From the NCBI RefSeq assembly GCF_000179575.2, contig NC_015636.1, positions 620,001-684,000 on the forward strand: 64,000 nt of DNA. The letters are read 5' to 3'. The notes under the pieces were generated by a model. The model ran no database searches. It saw only the letters and a list, made by a program, of their open reading frames with translations, and was not told the origin of the DNA. The DNA is from Methanothermococcus okinawensis IH1 (GTDB lineage Archaea > AGJL01 > Methanococci > Methanococcales > Methanococcaceae). The translations under genes were made by a program, and so were the position numbers. Below, in pieces: positions 38,483-49,024 of the stretch; the first letter of the stretch is position 1; each line of letters starts with the position of its first letter.

Positions 38483-39346
38483 ATGATAACGATAGTATGT
38501 GCAGAAGGCGGTTCAACCATATATGCCTTAAAAAATGCCCTAAATGATTTAGGAGAAAAATGTGAAATATTATTACTATCAAATAACAACCTACTTGTAG
38601 AAAAAGAATTCAATATCAACACGGATTTAATTCATTCAAGATGTGGTATTGGGGATTATTTGGATAGATTAACCCTTTTTTCATGGCAGGTTTTAAATAT
38701 TTTGGAAATAGAAGAACATAAATTTATCAATCCCCTTGAAACAATACATAATTCATCGGATAAATTCAAAACCATTAAGATACTTTCAAAAAACCATATA
38801 AAAACTCCAAAAACTGCTCTTATTAGGGACTATGAAGATGCCAAAAGATTTATGGAAAAATACAATTTAGAATATCCCATAATATTAAAAAATTCGTTCT
38901 CAAAATGTGGATTAAGTGTAAAAATGGCAAAATCCGATGAAGAATTAAAAAAATATACAAAAAATGCAATATGGGAAGGAACTATATTACAGGAATATAT
39001 TAATTTTGGAGAAAATGGAAAATACAAAGATATTAGAATTCTTGTGGTTGATGGGGAAGTAATTGGGGGATATAGGAGAGTAAGCAATAACTTTATTACA
39101 AACCTACATCTTGGGAATATCGTAGAACCTTTAAAATTAAATGATGACTTATCGGAGCTCGCATTAAAATGTGCAGAATCTATGAATGGATACATTATGG
39201 GAGTCGATATATTGCCCTCAAAGGATGAATATTATGTAATTGAAACCAACACCGCACCTGGAACAAAGGGATTTAGGAGTCTTGGCATAAAAGCAGATGA
39301 AGAAATTGCAAAATGCCTAATAAATTATAAAAAAAATAAAAAATAA
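38483..39346 (+). CDS. RimK-family ATP-grasp alpha-L-glutamate ligase (CofF or MptN type)
   Basis: This 287-residue protein has an ATP-grasp fold: YPIILKNSFSKCGLSVKMA (ATP-binding lysine), LQEYINFGENGKYKDIRIL, and the metal site GVDILPSKDEYYVIETNTAPG. In methanogens the RimK-like ligases add glutamate to F420 (CofF) or tetrahydromethanopterin (MptN). The sequence alone does not let me choose. GGTGAATT precedes the ATG. It lies downstream of the S2P gene on the same strand. Confidence 0.8.
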   Translation: MITIVCAEGGSTIYALKNALNDLGEKCEILLLSNNNLLVEKEFNINTDLIHSRCGIGDYLDRLTLFSWQVLNILEIEEHKFINPLETIHNSSDKFKTIKILSKNHIKTPKTALIRDYEDAKRFMEKYNLEYPIILKNSFSKCGLSVKMAKSDEELKKYTKNAIWEGTILQEYINFGENGKYKDIRILVVDGEVIGGYRRVSNNFITNLHLGNIVEPLKLNDDLSELALKCAESMNGYIMGVDILPSKDEYYVIETNTAPGTKGFRSLGIKADEEIAKCLINYKKNKK

Positions 39347-39492
39347 AAAAGAAAAAAAGAATAATAATAAATAAAAGGACATAACAAAAAAATAAAATGA
39401 TAAAATAAAATAAATGAATAAATCAATAAGCTAAAAATAATAAAAAAATAAAAAATAATTAAAATTTTAATTTTTTTTATATTGGGGATATT

Positions 39493-40227
39493 ATGACAAT
39501 AATTGAAAATCTCATATATGGTTTTGCTTTTGTAATTGTAGCAATGATTATTGCATTTAGGGAAAAATTAGGAATAGAAAAGGAAATATTGTTTGCCTCA
39601 TTTTTGGCTCTTGTTCAGTTGCTTATATTGGGTTATATACTTGTATATATTTTTGCATATGGCATGGGCTTTGCATATTTGTTAATGTTAATAATGATTT
39701 TTGTTGCATCATATATGGTAAATAAAAAGGTTAAATTGCATAATAAAAAAAAGTTATTTCTCTCTTTATTTATCACATACCTCACAACTGCCATTGTTTC
39801 TATTCTAATTTTAATATTTTCAAATATTGTGCCGTATGAACCAAGATACATAATTCCACTTATGGGAATGGTAATAGGAAATTCCATGAACACCGTTCAT
39901 CTAACTTTAAATAAGATTATGGACCTTATTAAATCAAATAGGGATGAATTATGGGGATATTTATCATTAGGGGCAACAGAATTTCAGGCACTAAAACCAT
40001 TTACAAAAAATGCCGTTAATTCAGCAGTAATCCCTCAAATGAACAGGACAAAATCCGTAGGCATAATATTTATCCCCGGAGCTATGACTGGTATGATTTT
40101 AAGCGGTGCTGACCCTATATATGCAGCAGAGATTCAAATAGTAATTATGTGGATGATTTTAAGCGGCGCTGTAATTTCTGGAATAGCTATATGCTATCTT
40201 ATGTATAAGGAGCTCGTTAAGATATAA
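39493..40227 (+). CDS. UPF0014/FetB-like ABC-type permease
   Basis: This 244-residue protein has seven membrane helices. The conserved cytoplasmic stretch is [20 protein letters not shown], then [20 protein letters not shown] and [20 protein letters not shown], the hallmark of UPF0014/FetB iron-export permeases. The partner ATPase FetA is not next to it. It may use an ATPase encoded elsewhere. Start ATG after GGGGATATT. Confidence 0.88.
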   Translation: MTIIENLIYGFAFVIVAMIIAFREKLGIEKEILFASFLALVQLLILGYILVYIFAYGMGFAYLLMLIMIFVASYMVNKKVKLHNKKKLFLSLFITYLTTAIVSILILIFSNIVPYEPRYIIPLMGMVIGNSMNTVHLTLNKIMDLIKSNRDELWGYLSLGATEFQALKPFTKNAVNSAVIPQMNRTKSVGIIFIPGAMTGMILSGADPIYAAEIQIVIMWMILSGAVISGIAICYLMYKELVKI

Positions 40228-40260
40228 TGTATAATATAATAATATATTTAAAAATAAAAT

Positions 40261-41937
40261 TTACAATTCCATTTCAAATCCAACAATAGGATATTCCAAA
40301 TCAAAGTTCAATATAACTTCTGGGTGGAGCTCACCAAAATAACCTATTGTTTTGCCTTCATTGGATATTATCTTAGCACATCTTCCATCTATAAATGATG
40401 GGTGATGATAATTCTCCAAGGTATAATCTATATCTATTTCTCTTAAAAGACCTTCTGCATAGCTTTTTAATTCATTAAAGTTTGCATTTGGATGAATTAT
40501 AGCAAATGCCACTTTTCCAACATTTTTGCATTTTGTATATAAATGTTTATCGTTTTCATCAATTACAACACAATCCCCTACTTCAAATATTTTCTGTGGG
40601 AGCTCGTTATGTTTATTGGTATATAATGTCTCCAAAAGTAAAGGAAGTATCGATGGTCTAACAACCCTATGCTCTAGTGATGCAGGTTTTAAAACTTCAA
40701 CATATTTATTATCATCCATATCAATCTTCATTTTTTTGAAAAGCACTTCTTGATTTGATAATGTTAAATTCATTACCTCAAAGAAGCCATAACCAATCAT
40801 AATATTTCTTATAAAATCAAATTTCTTTTCCAAAGTATGCTTTTCACCGATTGTAGCAACATGTGGGAATTTTCCAGTGAACTTATCATATCCATAATGT
40901 ATTGCCACTTCCTCTGTGAAATCTACTTTATGGAGAATATCCACCCTATATGCTGGAATTTTCACAATTATATTATTTTTTTCATAGTTATATTCTGCAT
41001 CCATTCTTGCCTTTCTTAAAGCATTTATTACTTCACCGGGGTTTAAATCCAACCCAAGTCTTTTATTTATGAATTCCAAATCAACTTCATCTGTTTTTGG
41101 TGTTAAATCTGGATAAATCTTTATATCTTTTTTGTCTTTTACAATTACCTTATATATTGTCCCCCCTCTATCTGCAAATGCACTAACCAATATATTTAGG
41201 GTATTTTCCACAGCATTTTTATCTGTTCCAGTAATGTCAATTAATAAGTTTCTTGTGTTGGTTGTTATTTTTGTTAAATTACCGTTTATTATCGGTGGCA
41301 TTGAAAGAACATTCCCATCTTTATCAAGTATTATTGGATATCTATTGTTAGTAATTAAATGGGCATATTTTATACCTTTTTCGTGTTTTTGAAGGATTTC
41401 TTCTGGTGTCATTTCTACATCATAGCCCAATGGTTCAAATTTCAATTCATTTCCTCCTATCTCCTTATAACAAAATGGAGGATTTACCTTATCAAAGTCA
41501 TGAATACCTATGGCTATCTTTTTTCTATCCCTTCCAATAGTCCAGTGAAGCTTCTCTTGAAGGTTTATTATGCTATCCAAAACCATATCATCAACAATAA
41601 CATTTCTTACAATTGCAAATGCACAATATGGTCGGAGCTCTACATCTTCAACATATACCTCAACATTTGATTCTTTAACTTCATATTTAGGTATTCCTTT
41701 ATCTATGCCTATAAATCCTCTGAATCCTCGCGCCAATCCTTCAACACTTAAATAATCTGGTCTATCTGGATTTACTGAAAATTGGATAATTTTTTCTTTT
41801 TTATTATTTTTAATTTCTTCGAATATTTCCTCAACTTCAACACCCATCATTGGAAATTTATCTTCAATAGTTTTATCAGATAAACTCATATTAACTAGAT
41901 TTTCAAGGTCTCTTTTATATACATTGATTGTTGGCAT
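40261..41937 (-). CDS. pheT: Phenylalanyl-tRNA synthetase beta subunit (archaeal type)
   Basis: This 558-residue protein begins [14 protein letters not shown] and contains [20 protein letters not shown], a B3/B4 editing domain ([12 protein letters not shown] onward), a B5 domain ([20 protein letters not shown]) and the C-terminal catalytic-like module ([29 protein letters not shown]). The shorter length versus bacterial PheT is typical of archaea. It charges tRNA-Phe with PheS, which is not in the window. GGTGAAAAC precedes the ATG. Confidence 0.96.
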   Translation of the reverse strand: MPTINVYKRDLENLVNMSLSDKTIEDKFPMMGVEVEEIFEEIKNNKKEKIIQFSVNPDRPDYLSVEGLARGFRGFIGIDKGIPKYEVKESNVEVYVEDVELRPYCAFAIVRNVIVDDMVLDSIINLQEKLHWTIGRDRKKIAIGIHDFDKVNPPFCYKEIGGNELKFEPLGYDVEMTPEEILQKHEKGIKYAHLITNNRYPIILDKDGNVLSMPPIINGNLTKITTNTRNLLIDITGTDKNAVENTLNILVSAFADRGGTIYKVIVKDKKDIKIYPDLTPKTDEVDLEFINKRLGLDLNPGEVINALRKARMDAEYNYEKNNIIVKIPAYRVDILHKVDFTEEVAIHYGYDKFTGKFPHVATIGEKHTLEKKFDFIRNIMIGYGFFEVMNLTLSNQEVLFKKMKIDMDDNKYVEVLKPASLEHRVVRPSILPLLLETLYTNKHNELPQKIFEVGDCVVIDENDKHLYTKCKNVGKVAFAIIHPNANFNELKSYAEGLLREIDIDYTLENYHHPSFIDGRCAKIISNEGKTIGYFGELHPEVILNFDLEYPIVGFEMEL

Positions 41938-42314
41938 GTTTTCACCTTTTTCTCTTTAAAATATATAAAATCCTAAAAGATTTTAAGTATTTTTCACCAC
42001 TTTATTTTTTATAAAAATATAACATTTAAAGATTAAAGTATTTTTGCCATTTTTTTTATTATTTTATTATTTTTTCTTTTATTATTTCTTTTCTTCCTTT
42101 CATTTTTTAAGGTCATGATTAAATTTAATTAATATTAATATCAAATATAGCAGTATGTAACTATTGATTAAATTAAATTTTAATAAATATTTTAAAGTAT
42201 TATAATTTAAAGATATATAAAAAAGATAGAATTACATAAAAATTTTACATAAAAGATAACATAAATATGAGATAATAAGGAACATTAGGGATAATATTTA
42301 TAATTGGTGATAAA
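41938..42314. other. Divergent promoter region between pheT and cysS
   Basis: About 377 bp without a gene. It must hold the promoters of both synthetase genes. T-rich minus-strand spacer lies near pheT, and purine-rich leader near cysS. GGTGATAAA at 42305-42313 is the cysS ribosome-binding site. No structured leader recognised. Confidence 0.4.
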
Positions 42315-43745
42315 ATGAAAATTTACAACACATTAACAAAAAAGAAGGAAGAGTTTAATTCAATAGATGAGCATGAGGTTAAAATGTATGTTTGCGGACC
42401 TACGGTTTATGATTATGCCCATTTAGGTCATGGAAGAACCTATGTGGTATTTGATACTATCAGACGATACCTTGAACACAAAAATTACATTGTCAAGTTG
42501 GTTATAAATTTTACAGATATTGACGATAAAATCATAAAGCGTGCAAATGAAGAAAACATACCTCCAACGGAGCTCGCAGATAAATTCATAAAATCGTTTT
42601 TAGAGGATATGGAAAAACTGAATATCAAACCAGCATATGTTTATCCAAGGGTTTCAGAACATATAAAAGATATAATAAGATTTATAGAGGTTCTTATAAA
42701 AAAAGGATATGCCTATGTGGCGGATGATGGTATATATTTTGATGTAAGAAAATTTAAAGATTATGGAAAACTTAGCAATATTAATTTAGATGAGATTAGG
42801 ACAGGTTATAGGATAGAAACAAACTTAACAAAGAGAAATCCAGAAGATTTTGCATTGTGGAAATTTGCAAAACCTAATGAACCAAAATGGGATAGCCCTT
42901 GGGGAGAAGGGCGACCTGCATGGCATATAGAATGCTCTGCAATGGGTATAAAATACTTGGGGGAGCAATTCGATATTCACGGCGGAGGAAATGATTTGAT
43001 ATTCCCCCACCACGAAAATGAAATAGCTCAAAGTGAGGTTTATACCGATAAAAAACCATGGGTAAAATACTGGATACATACAGGATTTGTGATGATGGAT
43101 AAAGAAAAAATGAGCAAAAGTCTTGGAAATTTTGTAGAACTAAAAGATTTACTTGATAAATATGATTTTGAAGTAATTAGATTGTTTTTATTACAAAGAC
43201 ATTATCGTTCTCCTCTTGATTATTCAGAAGAAGGATTACTCGATGCAAAAATCAGTTTAGAAAAATTATACAATACATTAAAAAATATCGATGCTATTTG
43301 TAGGAACTCACATGTAAAACATAAATTAAATGAAATCGATATAAAAACCTATGAAACCATTAAAAATGCATGGATAAACTTTTACAATGCCATGGACGAT
43401 GATTTCAATACACCCGAAGCACTCAAATATGTTTTCGAAGTTTCGAGTGTAATAAATAAATATATGAATGAATCAAATAACCCAAACAAAAGCCTGTTGA
43501 TAATGACCAATGAATTCTTTAAGATGATAGGGGAAATATTCGGAATATTCCATAACATTATTAATAATAAAAATAATGAAGATAAAAATATGGAAGGTCA
43601 TTTGATAGATATTTTAATAAATATCCGTGCAAAATTAAAAGAGGAGAAAAATTATAAATTGGCTGATGAGATAAGGAGTGAATTAAAAAATATCGGTATT
43701 CAATTGGAGGATAGCCCAAAAGGCACCATTTGGAAAAAATTATAA
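42315..43745 (+). CDS. cysS: Cysteinyl-tRNA synthetase
   Basis: This 476-residue class I synthetase has the zinc ligand CGPTVYDYAHLGHGR including the HIGH-like HLGH, and KMSKSLGN. AWHIECSAMGIKYLG and FDIHGGGNDLIFPHHENE supply the remaining zinc ligands. It charges tRNA-Cys directly. Methanocaldococcus jannaschii lacks this gene and depends on the Sep-tRNA route; mesophilic Methanococcus have it. Its presence with reverse gyrase is useful for placing the organism. Confidence 0.97.
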   Translation: MKIYNTLTKKKEEFNSIDEHEVKMYVCGPTVYDYAHLGHGRTYVVFDTIRRYLEHKNYIVKLVINFTDIDDKIIKRANEENIPPTELADKFIKSFLEDMEKLNIKPAYVYPRVSEHIKDIIRFIEVLIKKGYAYVADDGIYFDVRKFKDYGKLSNINLDEIRTGYRIETNLTKRNPEDFALWKFAKPNEPKWDSPWGEGRPAWHIECSAMGIKYLGEQFDIHGGGNDLIFPHHENEIAQSEVYTDKKPWVKYWIHTGFVMMDKEKMSKSLGNFVELKDLLDKYDFEVIRLFLLQRHYRSPLDYSEEGLLDAKISLEKLYNTLKNIDAICRNSHVKHKLNEIDIKTYETIKNAWINFYNAMDDDFNTPEALKYVFEVSSVINKYMNESNNPNKSLLIMTNEFFKMIGEIFGIFHNIINNKNNEDKNMEGHLIDILINIRAKLKEEKNYKLADEIRSELKNIGIQLEDSPKGTIWKKL

Positions 43746-43883
43746 TAATAAGATATAAATAAAATATATGGTGAGATAAAATATAAGGATAAAATAAATA
43801 TATTGTATAAACATATAACTAATCATATAAAATAAATATATTGAGATATTTTATGTCTAAAAATCATAAAAGGGGGCAATACT

Positions 43884-44612
43884 ATGAAAAGAGTAAATAC
43901 TGGAATTCCCGGAATGGATGAGGTATTGCATGGTGGAATACCTGAAAGAAATGTAGTATTACTGTCAGGAGGGCCAGGAACTGGAAAATCCATATTTTGT
44001 CAGCAATTTTTATATAAGGGGGTTGTGGATTATAATGAACCGGGTATCTTAGTGGCATTGGAAGAACATCCAGTTCAGATTAGAGAAAATATGAAACAGT
44101 TTGGATGGGATATTAAAAAATTTGAAGATGAAGGCAAATTTGCTATAATTGATGCATTTACCTATGGAATTGGAAGTTCTGCAAAAAAAGAAAAATATGT
44201 AGTAAATGACCCAAATGACGAGAGAGAATTAATAGATATCTTAAAAATAGCAATAAACGATATTGGGGCTAAAAGAATAGGGCTTGACTCGGTAACCACA
44301 TTGTATATAAATAAGCCTATGATGGCAAGAAAAACTGTTTTTTTATTAAAAAGAGTTATAGCAGGATTAGGATGCACCGCCATATTTACATCCCAAATAT
44401 CCGTTGGAGAAAGAGGATTTGGAGGTCCAGGGGTTGAACATGCCGTTGATGGAATTATAAAATTAGATTTGGATGAAATTAATGGTGAATTAAATAGAAG
44501 TTTAATAGTATGGAAGATGAGAGGCACAAGCCATTCATTAAAAAGGCATCCGTTCGACATAACAAATAAAGGAATCGTGGTATATCCTGATAAGGTTTTA
44601 AAGATTAAATAA
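43884..44612 (+). CDS. KaiC-like RecA-superfamily ATPase
   Basis: This 242-residue single KaiC domain opens [20 protein letters not shown], then Walker [19 protein letters not shown] Walker B-like [12 protein letters not shown] follows, and the C-terminus has [19 protein letters not shown]. Archaeal KaiC homologs act in signalling, motility or regulation, not in clocks. It is followed 144 bases later by an HTH/coiled-coil protein on the same strand, a likely partner. RBS GGGGG before the ATG. Confidence 0.9.
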   Translation: MKRVNTGIPGMDEVLHGGIPERNVVLLSGGPGTGKSIFCQQFLYKGVVDYNEPGILVALEEHPVQIRENMKQFGWDIKKFEDEGKFAIIDAFTYGIGSSAKKEKYVVNDPNDERELIDILKIAINDIGAKRIGLDSVTTLYINKPMMARKTVFLLKRVIAGLGCTAIFTSQISVGERGFGGPGVEHAVDGIIKLDLDEINGELNRSLIVWKMRGTSHSLKRHPFDITNKGIVVYPDKVLKIK

Positions 44613-44756
44613 ACTTATCATCCTTATAATCTACAAAAAATTTAAATAATGTTTAATAGTATATACATTATGGACAATACATTGAATAAATAATAAATAA
44701 AAATAAATAATAATAAACTAAATTAGGAAGAATAATTAAAAAAGGGGTGAGGGAAA

Positions 44757-45248
44757 ATGATACCAATAGTACCAACATCAAAGACAGAAATAGATAAATT
44801 AGAACATGTTTTAATACTTGGAACATTATTCAGGCCAGAAATCTTGGAATTAATAAAGGACCCTGTGGAAAAAGTTACATGGGTCGATTCATTAGCCATT
44901 GCAGCAGGAGCTCTGGCAAGAGAAAAGTCTGGTTATACTGTGGGAGAGATTGCCGATGAATTGGGTAGAACTGAACAAACCATTAGAAAGCACTTAAAGG
45001 GGGAAACAAAAGCTGGAAAATTAGTTATAGAAACATACAATATGATAAAAAGAGGAGAATTGAATATTGAAGAGGTTGAGAAATTTTTGGAAACCATGGT
45101 TAGAAAAGAAGAATTGGAGAAAAAGCTATCCTCTATTAAGTCATTAGAAGAAGAAATTAACAATCTTAAAAAAGAAAATGAGCTCTTAAATAGCAAGTTA
45201 GAAAATGTTAAAGATGCCTTAAAAAAATTATTAACTGAGTTGGAATAA
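44757..45248 (+). CDS. HTH and coiled-coil protein next to the KaiC-like gene
   Basis: This 163-residue protein has an N-terminal conserved stretch (VPTSKTEIDKLEHVLILGTL), a resolvase-like HTH at about residues 55-82 (YTVGEIADELGRTEQTIRKH), and a long coiled coil (about 105-163) rich in Lys and Glu. It is an archaeal regulator-like protein without a characterised member I can name. Adjacent placement suggests it couples the KaiC-like ATPase to transcription. RBS GGTGAGGGAAA. Confidence 0.75.
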   Translation: MIPIVPTSKTEIDKLEHVLILGTLFRPEILELIKDPVEKVTWVDSLAIAAGALAREKSGYTVGEIADELGRTEQTIRKHLKGETKAGKLVIETYNMIKRGELNIEEVEKFLETMVRKEELEKKLSSIKSLEEEINNLKKENELLNSKLENVKDALKKLLTELE

Positions 45249-45447
45249 TTTTTCTATTTTTTCTTAAATTTTAAATAGGTTAGTAATGATTTAATAATAT
45301 GTTAATATAATTTTTTCTGTTTTAATTTTTCTGTTTTTATTATCTTATAATTAGAATTAGTAAATAATATTGGTAATAACTATCTAACTATCTAATTAAA
45401 ATTAGTAATTACCTATTAATTACCCAGAGCTCCGATGTGGTGTTATT

Positions 45448-48400
45448 GTGATACCGATTATATACAAAGAAATGTGTCCTAACTGTAATGGCGAAATAAC
45501 AAGTGAAAGATTAGAAATTGGTGTTTGTGAAAGATGTTTAAAGGAGGAAAAAGTTTTTGAAAAATTGGAATTATGTAAAAAACTTAGGGAAGAACATACT
45601 TTAAACAATTTAAAAAATTATTGCAATACTTGGAAGGAATTTAAGGAATTTAATAAATTCACCAAGAGTTTAGGATATGAGCTCCTAAGCCTACAAAAGA
45701 TGTGGGCAAAAAGAATATTAAAAAACAAAAGTTTCTCAATAGTTGCACCTACTGGCGTTGGAAAAAGCTTTTTTGGTATATTAATAAGCCTATTTTTAGC
45801 TAAAAAAGGAAAGAAATGTTACATAATCCTCCCTACAACAATTTTAGTCAGACAGAATTACGAAAAAATTTTATCACTAATAGAAAATAAATTAAACATA
45901 AATATAATTGCATATCATTCAGAATTATCTGCAAAAGAAAAGAAGAAAGCCAAAGAAAATATTAAAAATAATAATTACGACCTATTGATAACAACATCCA
46001 ATTTTTTAGTAAAAAATATTCCAAATACAGCATTTGACTTTATTTTTGTGGATGATGTCGATGCTCTTTTAAAGGCGTCAAATAACATTGATAAAACCTT
46101 GAAGTTGTTGGGCTTTAATGAAGACATTATAAATGAGGCATACGACATTATACGCTTAATAAAAATTGGTAGGTTAAATGATGCATTAAAAAAGAGAAAA
46201 ACCTTGAAGAATAAAATATCTAAAATAAAACATGGCTGTTTAGTAATTGCTTCCGCCACTGGAAAAAGTTATGGGAGAAAGGTTAAATTATACAGGGAAA
46301 TTTTGGATTTTGAAATAGGATTTGGAATGAACAAACTTAGGGATGTTATAGATGCCTATGATGAAGAATTTAGTAAGGAGAAAATTTTAGAATATATAAA
46401 ATTACTTGGAAAAGGCGGAATTGTATATGTTTCCAAGGATTATGGAATTGAAAAGGCACAAGAAATTGAGAAATTTTTATTAAAAAAAGGTATTAATGCA
46501 AAATTAATTCATTCTAAGGATAAAAAAGGATTTGATGAGTTTAAAAATGGAAATATAGGTGTATTGATAGGCATGGCCTCCTACTACGGTATTTTGGTCA
46601 GGGGTTTGGATATGCCTGAAAGGGTAAGATATGCACTATTTTATGGAATTCCAAAATTCAAAATTAAATTGAAAGAATATATTGATGATTTAAAGAATAA
46701 AGGAAAATTAAAAGAAGATGTCGATATTGAGGGGAAGACAAAAGAGGAAATTAAGCAGATATTAATTGAAAAATTAAAAATAAAAAATTTCTCGTTAAGG
46801 AAAGATAACAATAATAATGAATATAACTTATTAATTCCTGATATAAAAACATATATTCAAGCTTCTGGGCGAACATCAAGAATGACAGAATTTGGTTTAA
46901 CTAAGGGGGTTAGTATTGTATTAGTGGATGAAAAAGAAATTTTTGAATATCTTGAAAAGTATATGTTGTTTGCATATGAAAGTGAATTTACAAGTATCGA
47001 TAATATAGATATTAAGGAATTAATTAAAAAAATTGATAAAATTAGGGAAAAAATAAAGTTAGGCAGAGCTCAGGGTGGTGTTCCAGATTTATTAAAATCT
47101 ATATTAATGGTTGTTGAAAGTCCAAATAAGGCGAGGACTATCGCTAATTTCTTTGGGAAACCTTCTATCAGAAGGATGAACAATAGGAATATTTATGAGG
47201 TTTGTGTTGGAGATTTAAATTTAATTATAACTGCAAGTGGAGGGCATGTATTTGATTTAGTTACAAAAGAGGGATTTTACGGTGTTATAATAAATAATAT
47301 ATCCATCCCGATATACTCATCAATTAAAAAAGTAAATGGAAAACAGTTTATAGACCAGAAAGATTTGGAAGAGCTATTATCAGTTAAAAAAGTAGAAGAA
47401 ACAAATATAATGGATTCAAAGGATAACATATACATTATTAGAGAAATTGCAGATGAAGTTGATGCCATATTCATAGCAACAGATATTGACACAGAAGGAG
47501 AAAAAATAGGTTATGATATATTCTTAAATGTTCTTCCATTTAATAAAAATATTTATAGAGTAGGATTTAACGAAATTACAAAGAGAGCCATATTAAACGC
47601 ATTAGAATCATTTAAAAAAGGAGATAAATTAAATTTAAATGAAAATAAAGTTAAAGGTCAAATAGTTAGAAGGGTAGAAGATAGATGGATTGGATTTAGA
47701 TTGAGTCAAAAATTATGGGAAGTATTTAATAAACATTATCTCTCAGCAGGCAGAATTCAAACACCAGTATTGGGCTGGATTATAGACAGATACAATGAAC
47801 ATAAAATAAAAGTCCCTTACTTATCTTTAAAACTGGAAAATGATATATTTATTGGAAAGGTTTGGGAAAAAGAATTTGATAAAAAGGAGGTTAAAGTTGA
47901 AGTTAAAGTTTATGAGAAAGAATTCCATCCATTGCCACCATTTACAACAGATACCTTATTGGAAGAAGCCACAAAGAGATTTAAAATAAGTTCCGATGAA
48001 GTAATGAATATATCACAAGAATTATTTGAATTGGGTCTATCCACATATCACAGAACATCCTCAACAAGAGTCTCATTTGATGGTATGAGGGTGGCGAGAG
48101 AATATTTAAAATTAAACAATTTAGAGGATTACTTGAAAAATAGGGAATACTTCATGGAAGGAGCTCATGAATGTATAAGACCTACAAAACCAATGGATAC
48201 CTATGAACTTATAGAGTATTTAAAAGAAAATAACATAAAATTGAGTAAAAACCATATAAAGATTTATGATTTAATATTTAGAAGATTTATTGCTTCTCAG
48301 ATGAAAAAAGCTGTTGTTGAATATGAAGAGATATATATAAAAGATTTAGATGAAAAAATCGAAGGTTATATCGATATAAAATTTGAAGGATGGAGTAATA

Positions 48401-48801
48401 TTTACAATTTAAGATTGAAAAAACTGCCAAAAATTGAAAAAAATTCATTAAAAATATTGGATAAAAAAGTTAAAAAAATACCAAAAGTGCCATTGTATAA
48501 TGAAGGGGATATTGTTAAATTGATGAAAGAAAAATGTATTGGAAGACCATCAACTTATGCTACAATTATTAAAAAGTTGTTGGATAAAGGCTATATTATA
48601 AAAAGCAGAGCAGAAAATAAATTAATACCAACAAAACTTGGAATTGAAGTTTATGATTATTTAATAACTAATTATTTTAGTTTAATATCCGAAGAAAGAA
48701 CAAGAGCTCTGGAAGAAACCATGGATAAAATTGAAAATGGAAAAGTCGATTATTTAGAAGTTTTAAAAGAGTTGCATAATGAAATTTTATGTATAAACTA
48801 A
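45448..48801 (+). CDS. rgy: Reverse gyrase
   Basis: This 1117-residue fusion has an N-terminal zinc finger (CPNCNGEITSERLEIGVCERC split as CPNC and CERC), a SF2 helicase half (Walker A APTGVGKSFFG, DEAD-like VDDVDALL, IASATG, QASGRTSRM) and a type IA topoisomerase half. The topoisomerase half has Toprim VVESPNKARTIANFFG, ATDIDTEGEKIGYD and the catalytic tyrosine in LSTYHRTSSTRVS. It introduces positive supercoils into DNA and is diagnostic for hyper- and extreme thermophiles. No intein interrupts it, unlike that of M. jannaschii. The second zinc finger seems missing. It uses a GTG start with GGTGTT upstream. Confidence 0.97.
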   Translation: MIPIIYKEMCPNCNGEITSERLEIGVCERCLKEEKVFEKLELCKKLREEHTLNNLKNYCNTWKEFKEFNKFTKSLGYELLSLQKMWAKRILKNKSFSIVAPTGVGKSFFGILISLFLAKKGKKCYIILPTTILVRQNYEKILSLIENKLNINIIAYHSELSAKEKKKAKENIKNNNYDLLITTSNFLVKNIPNTAFDFIFVDDVDALLKASNNIDKTLKLLGFNEDIINEAYDIIRLIKIGRLNDALKKRKTLKNKISKIKHGCLVIASATGKSYGRKVKLYREILDFEIGFGMNKLRDVIDAYDEEFSKEKILEYIKLLGKGGIVYVSKDYGIEKAQEIEKFLLKKGINAKLIHSKDKKGFDEFKNGNIGVLIGMASYYGILVRGLDMPERVRYALFYGIPKFKIKLKEYIDDLKNKGKLKEDVDIEGKTKEEIKQILIEKLKIKNFSLRKDNNNNEYNLLIPDIKTYIQASGRTSRMTEFGLTKGVSIVLVDEKEIFEYLEKYMLFAYESEFTSIDNIDIKELIKKIDKIREKIKLGRAQGGVPDLLKSILMVVESPNKARTIANFFGKPSIRRMNNRNIYEVCVGDLNLIITASGGHVFDLVTKEGFYGVIINNISIPIYSSIKKVNGKQFIDQKDLEELLSVKKVEETNIMDSKDNIYIIREIADEVDAIFIATDIDTEGEKIGYDIFLNVLPFNKNIYRVGFNEITKRAILNALESFKKGDKLNLNENKVKGQIVRRVEDRWIGFRLSQKLWEVFNKHYLSAGRIQTPVLGWIIDRYNEHKIKVPYLSLKLENDIFIGKVWEKEFDKKEVKVEVKVYEKEFHPLPPFTTDTLLEEATKRFKISSDEVMNISQELFELGLSTYHRTSSTRVSFDGMRVAREYLKLNNLEDYLKNREYFMEGAHECIRPTKPMDTYELIEYLKENNIKLSKNHIKIYDLIFRRFIASQMKKAVVEYEEIYIKDLDEKIEGYIDIKFEGWSNIYNLRLKKLPKIEKNSLKILDKKVKKIPKVPLYNEGDIVKLMKEKCIGRPSTYATIIKKLLDKGYIIKSRAENKLIPTKLGIEVYDYLITNYFSLISEERTRALEETMDKIENGKVDYLEVLKELHNEILCIN

Positions 48802-49024
48802 ATTAAAAAAATAAAAAATAAAAGAAAGGTAGGATAATAAATACGAAATATAATAAAAATAAAAAACAATAAATTAAATAAAAAAAATAAAATAAATAAT
48901 AACATAGAAATAATAAAAATAAATTTAAAATATAAATTAAAATATACTACAAAGAAAAAAATATTATGACTAATTGAAAGGAGATAAAACACCAAAAAAT
49001 AAAATAAAACATTTGGATGATAAC

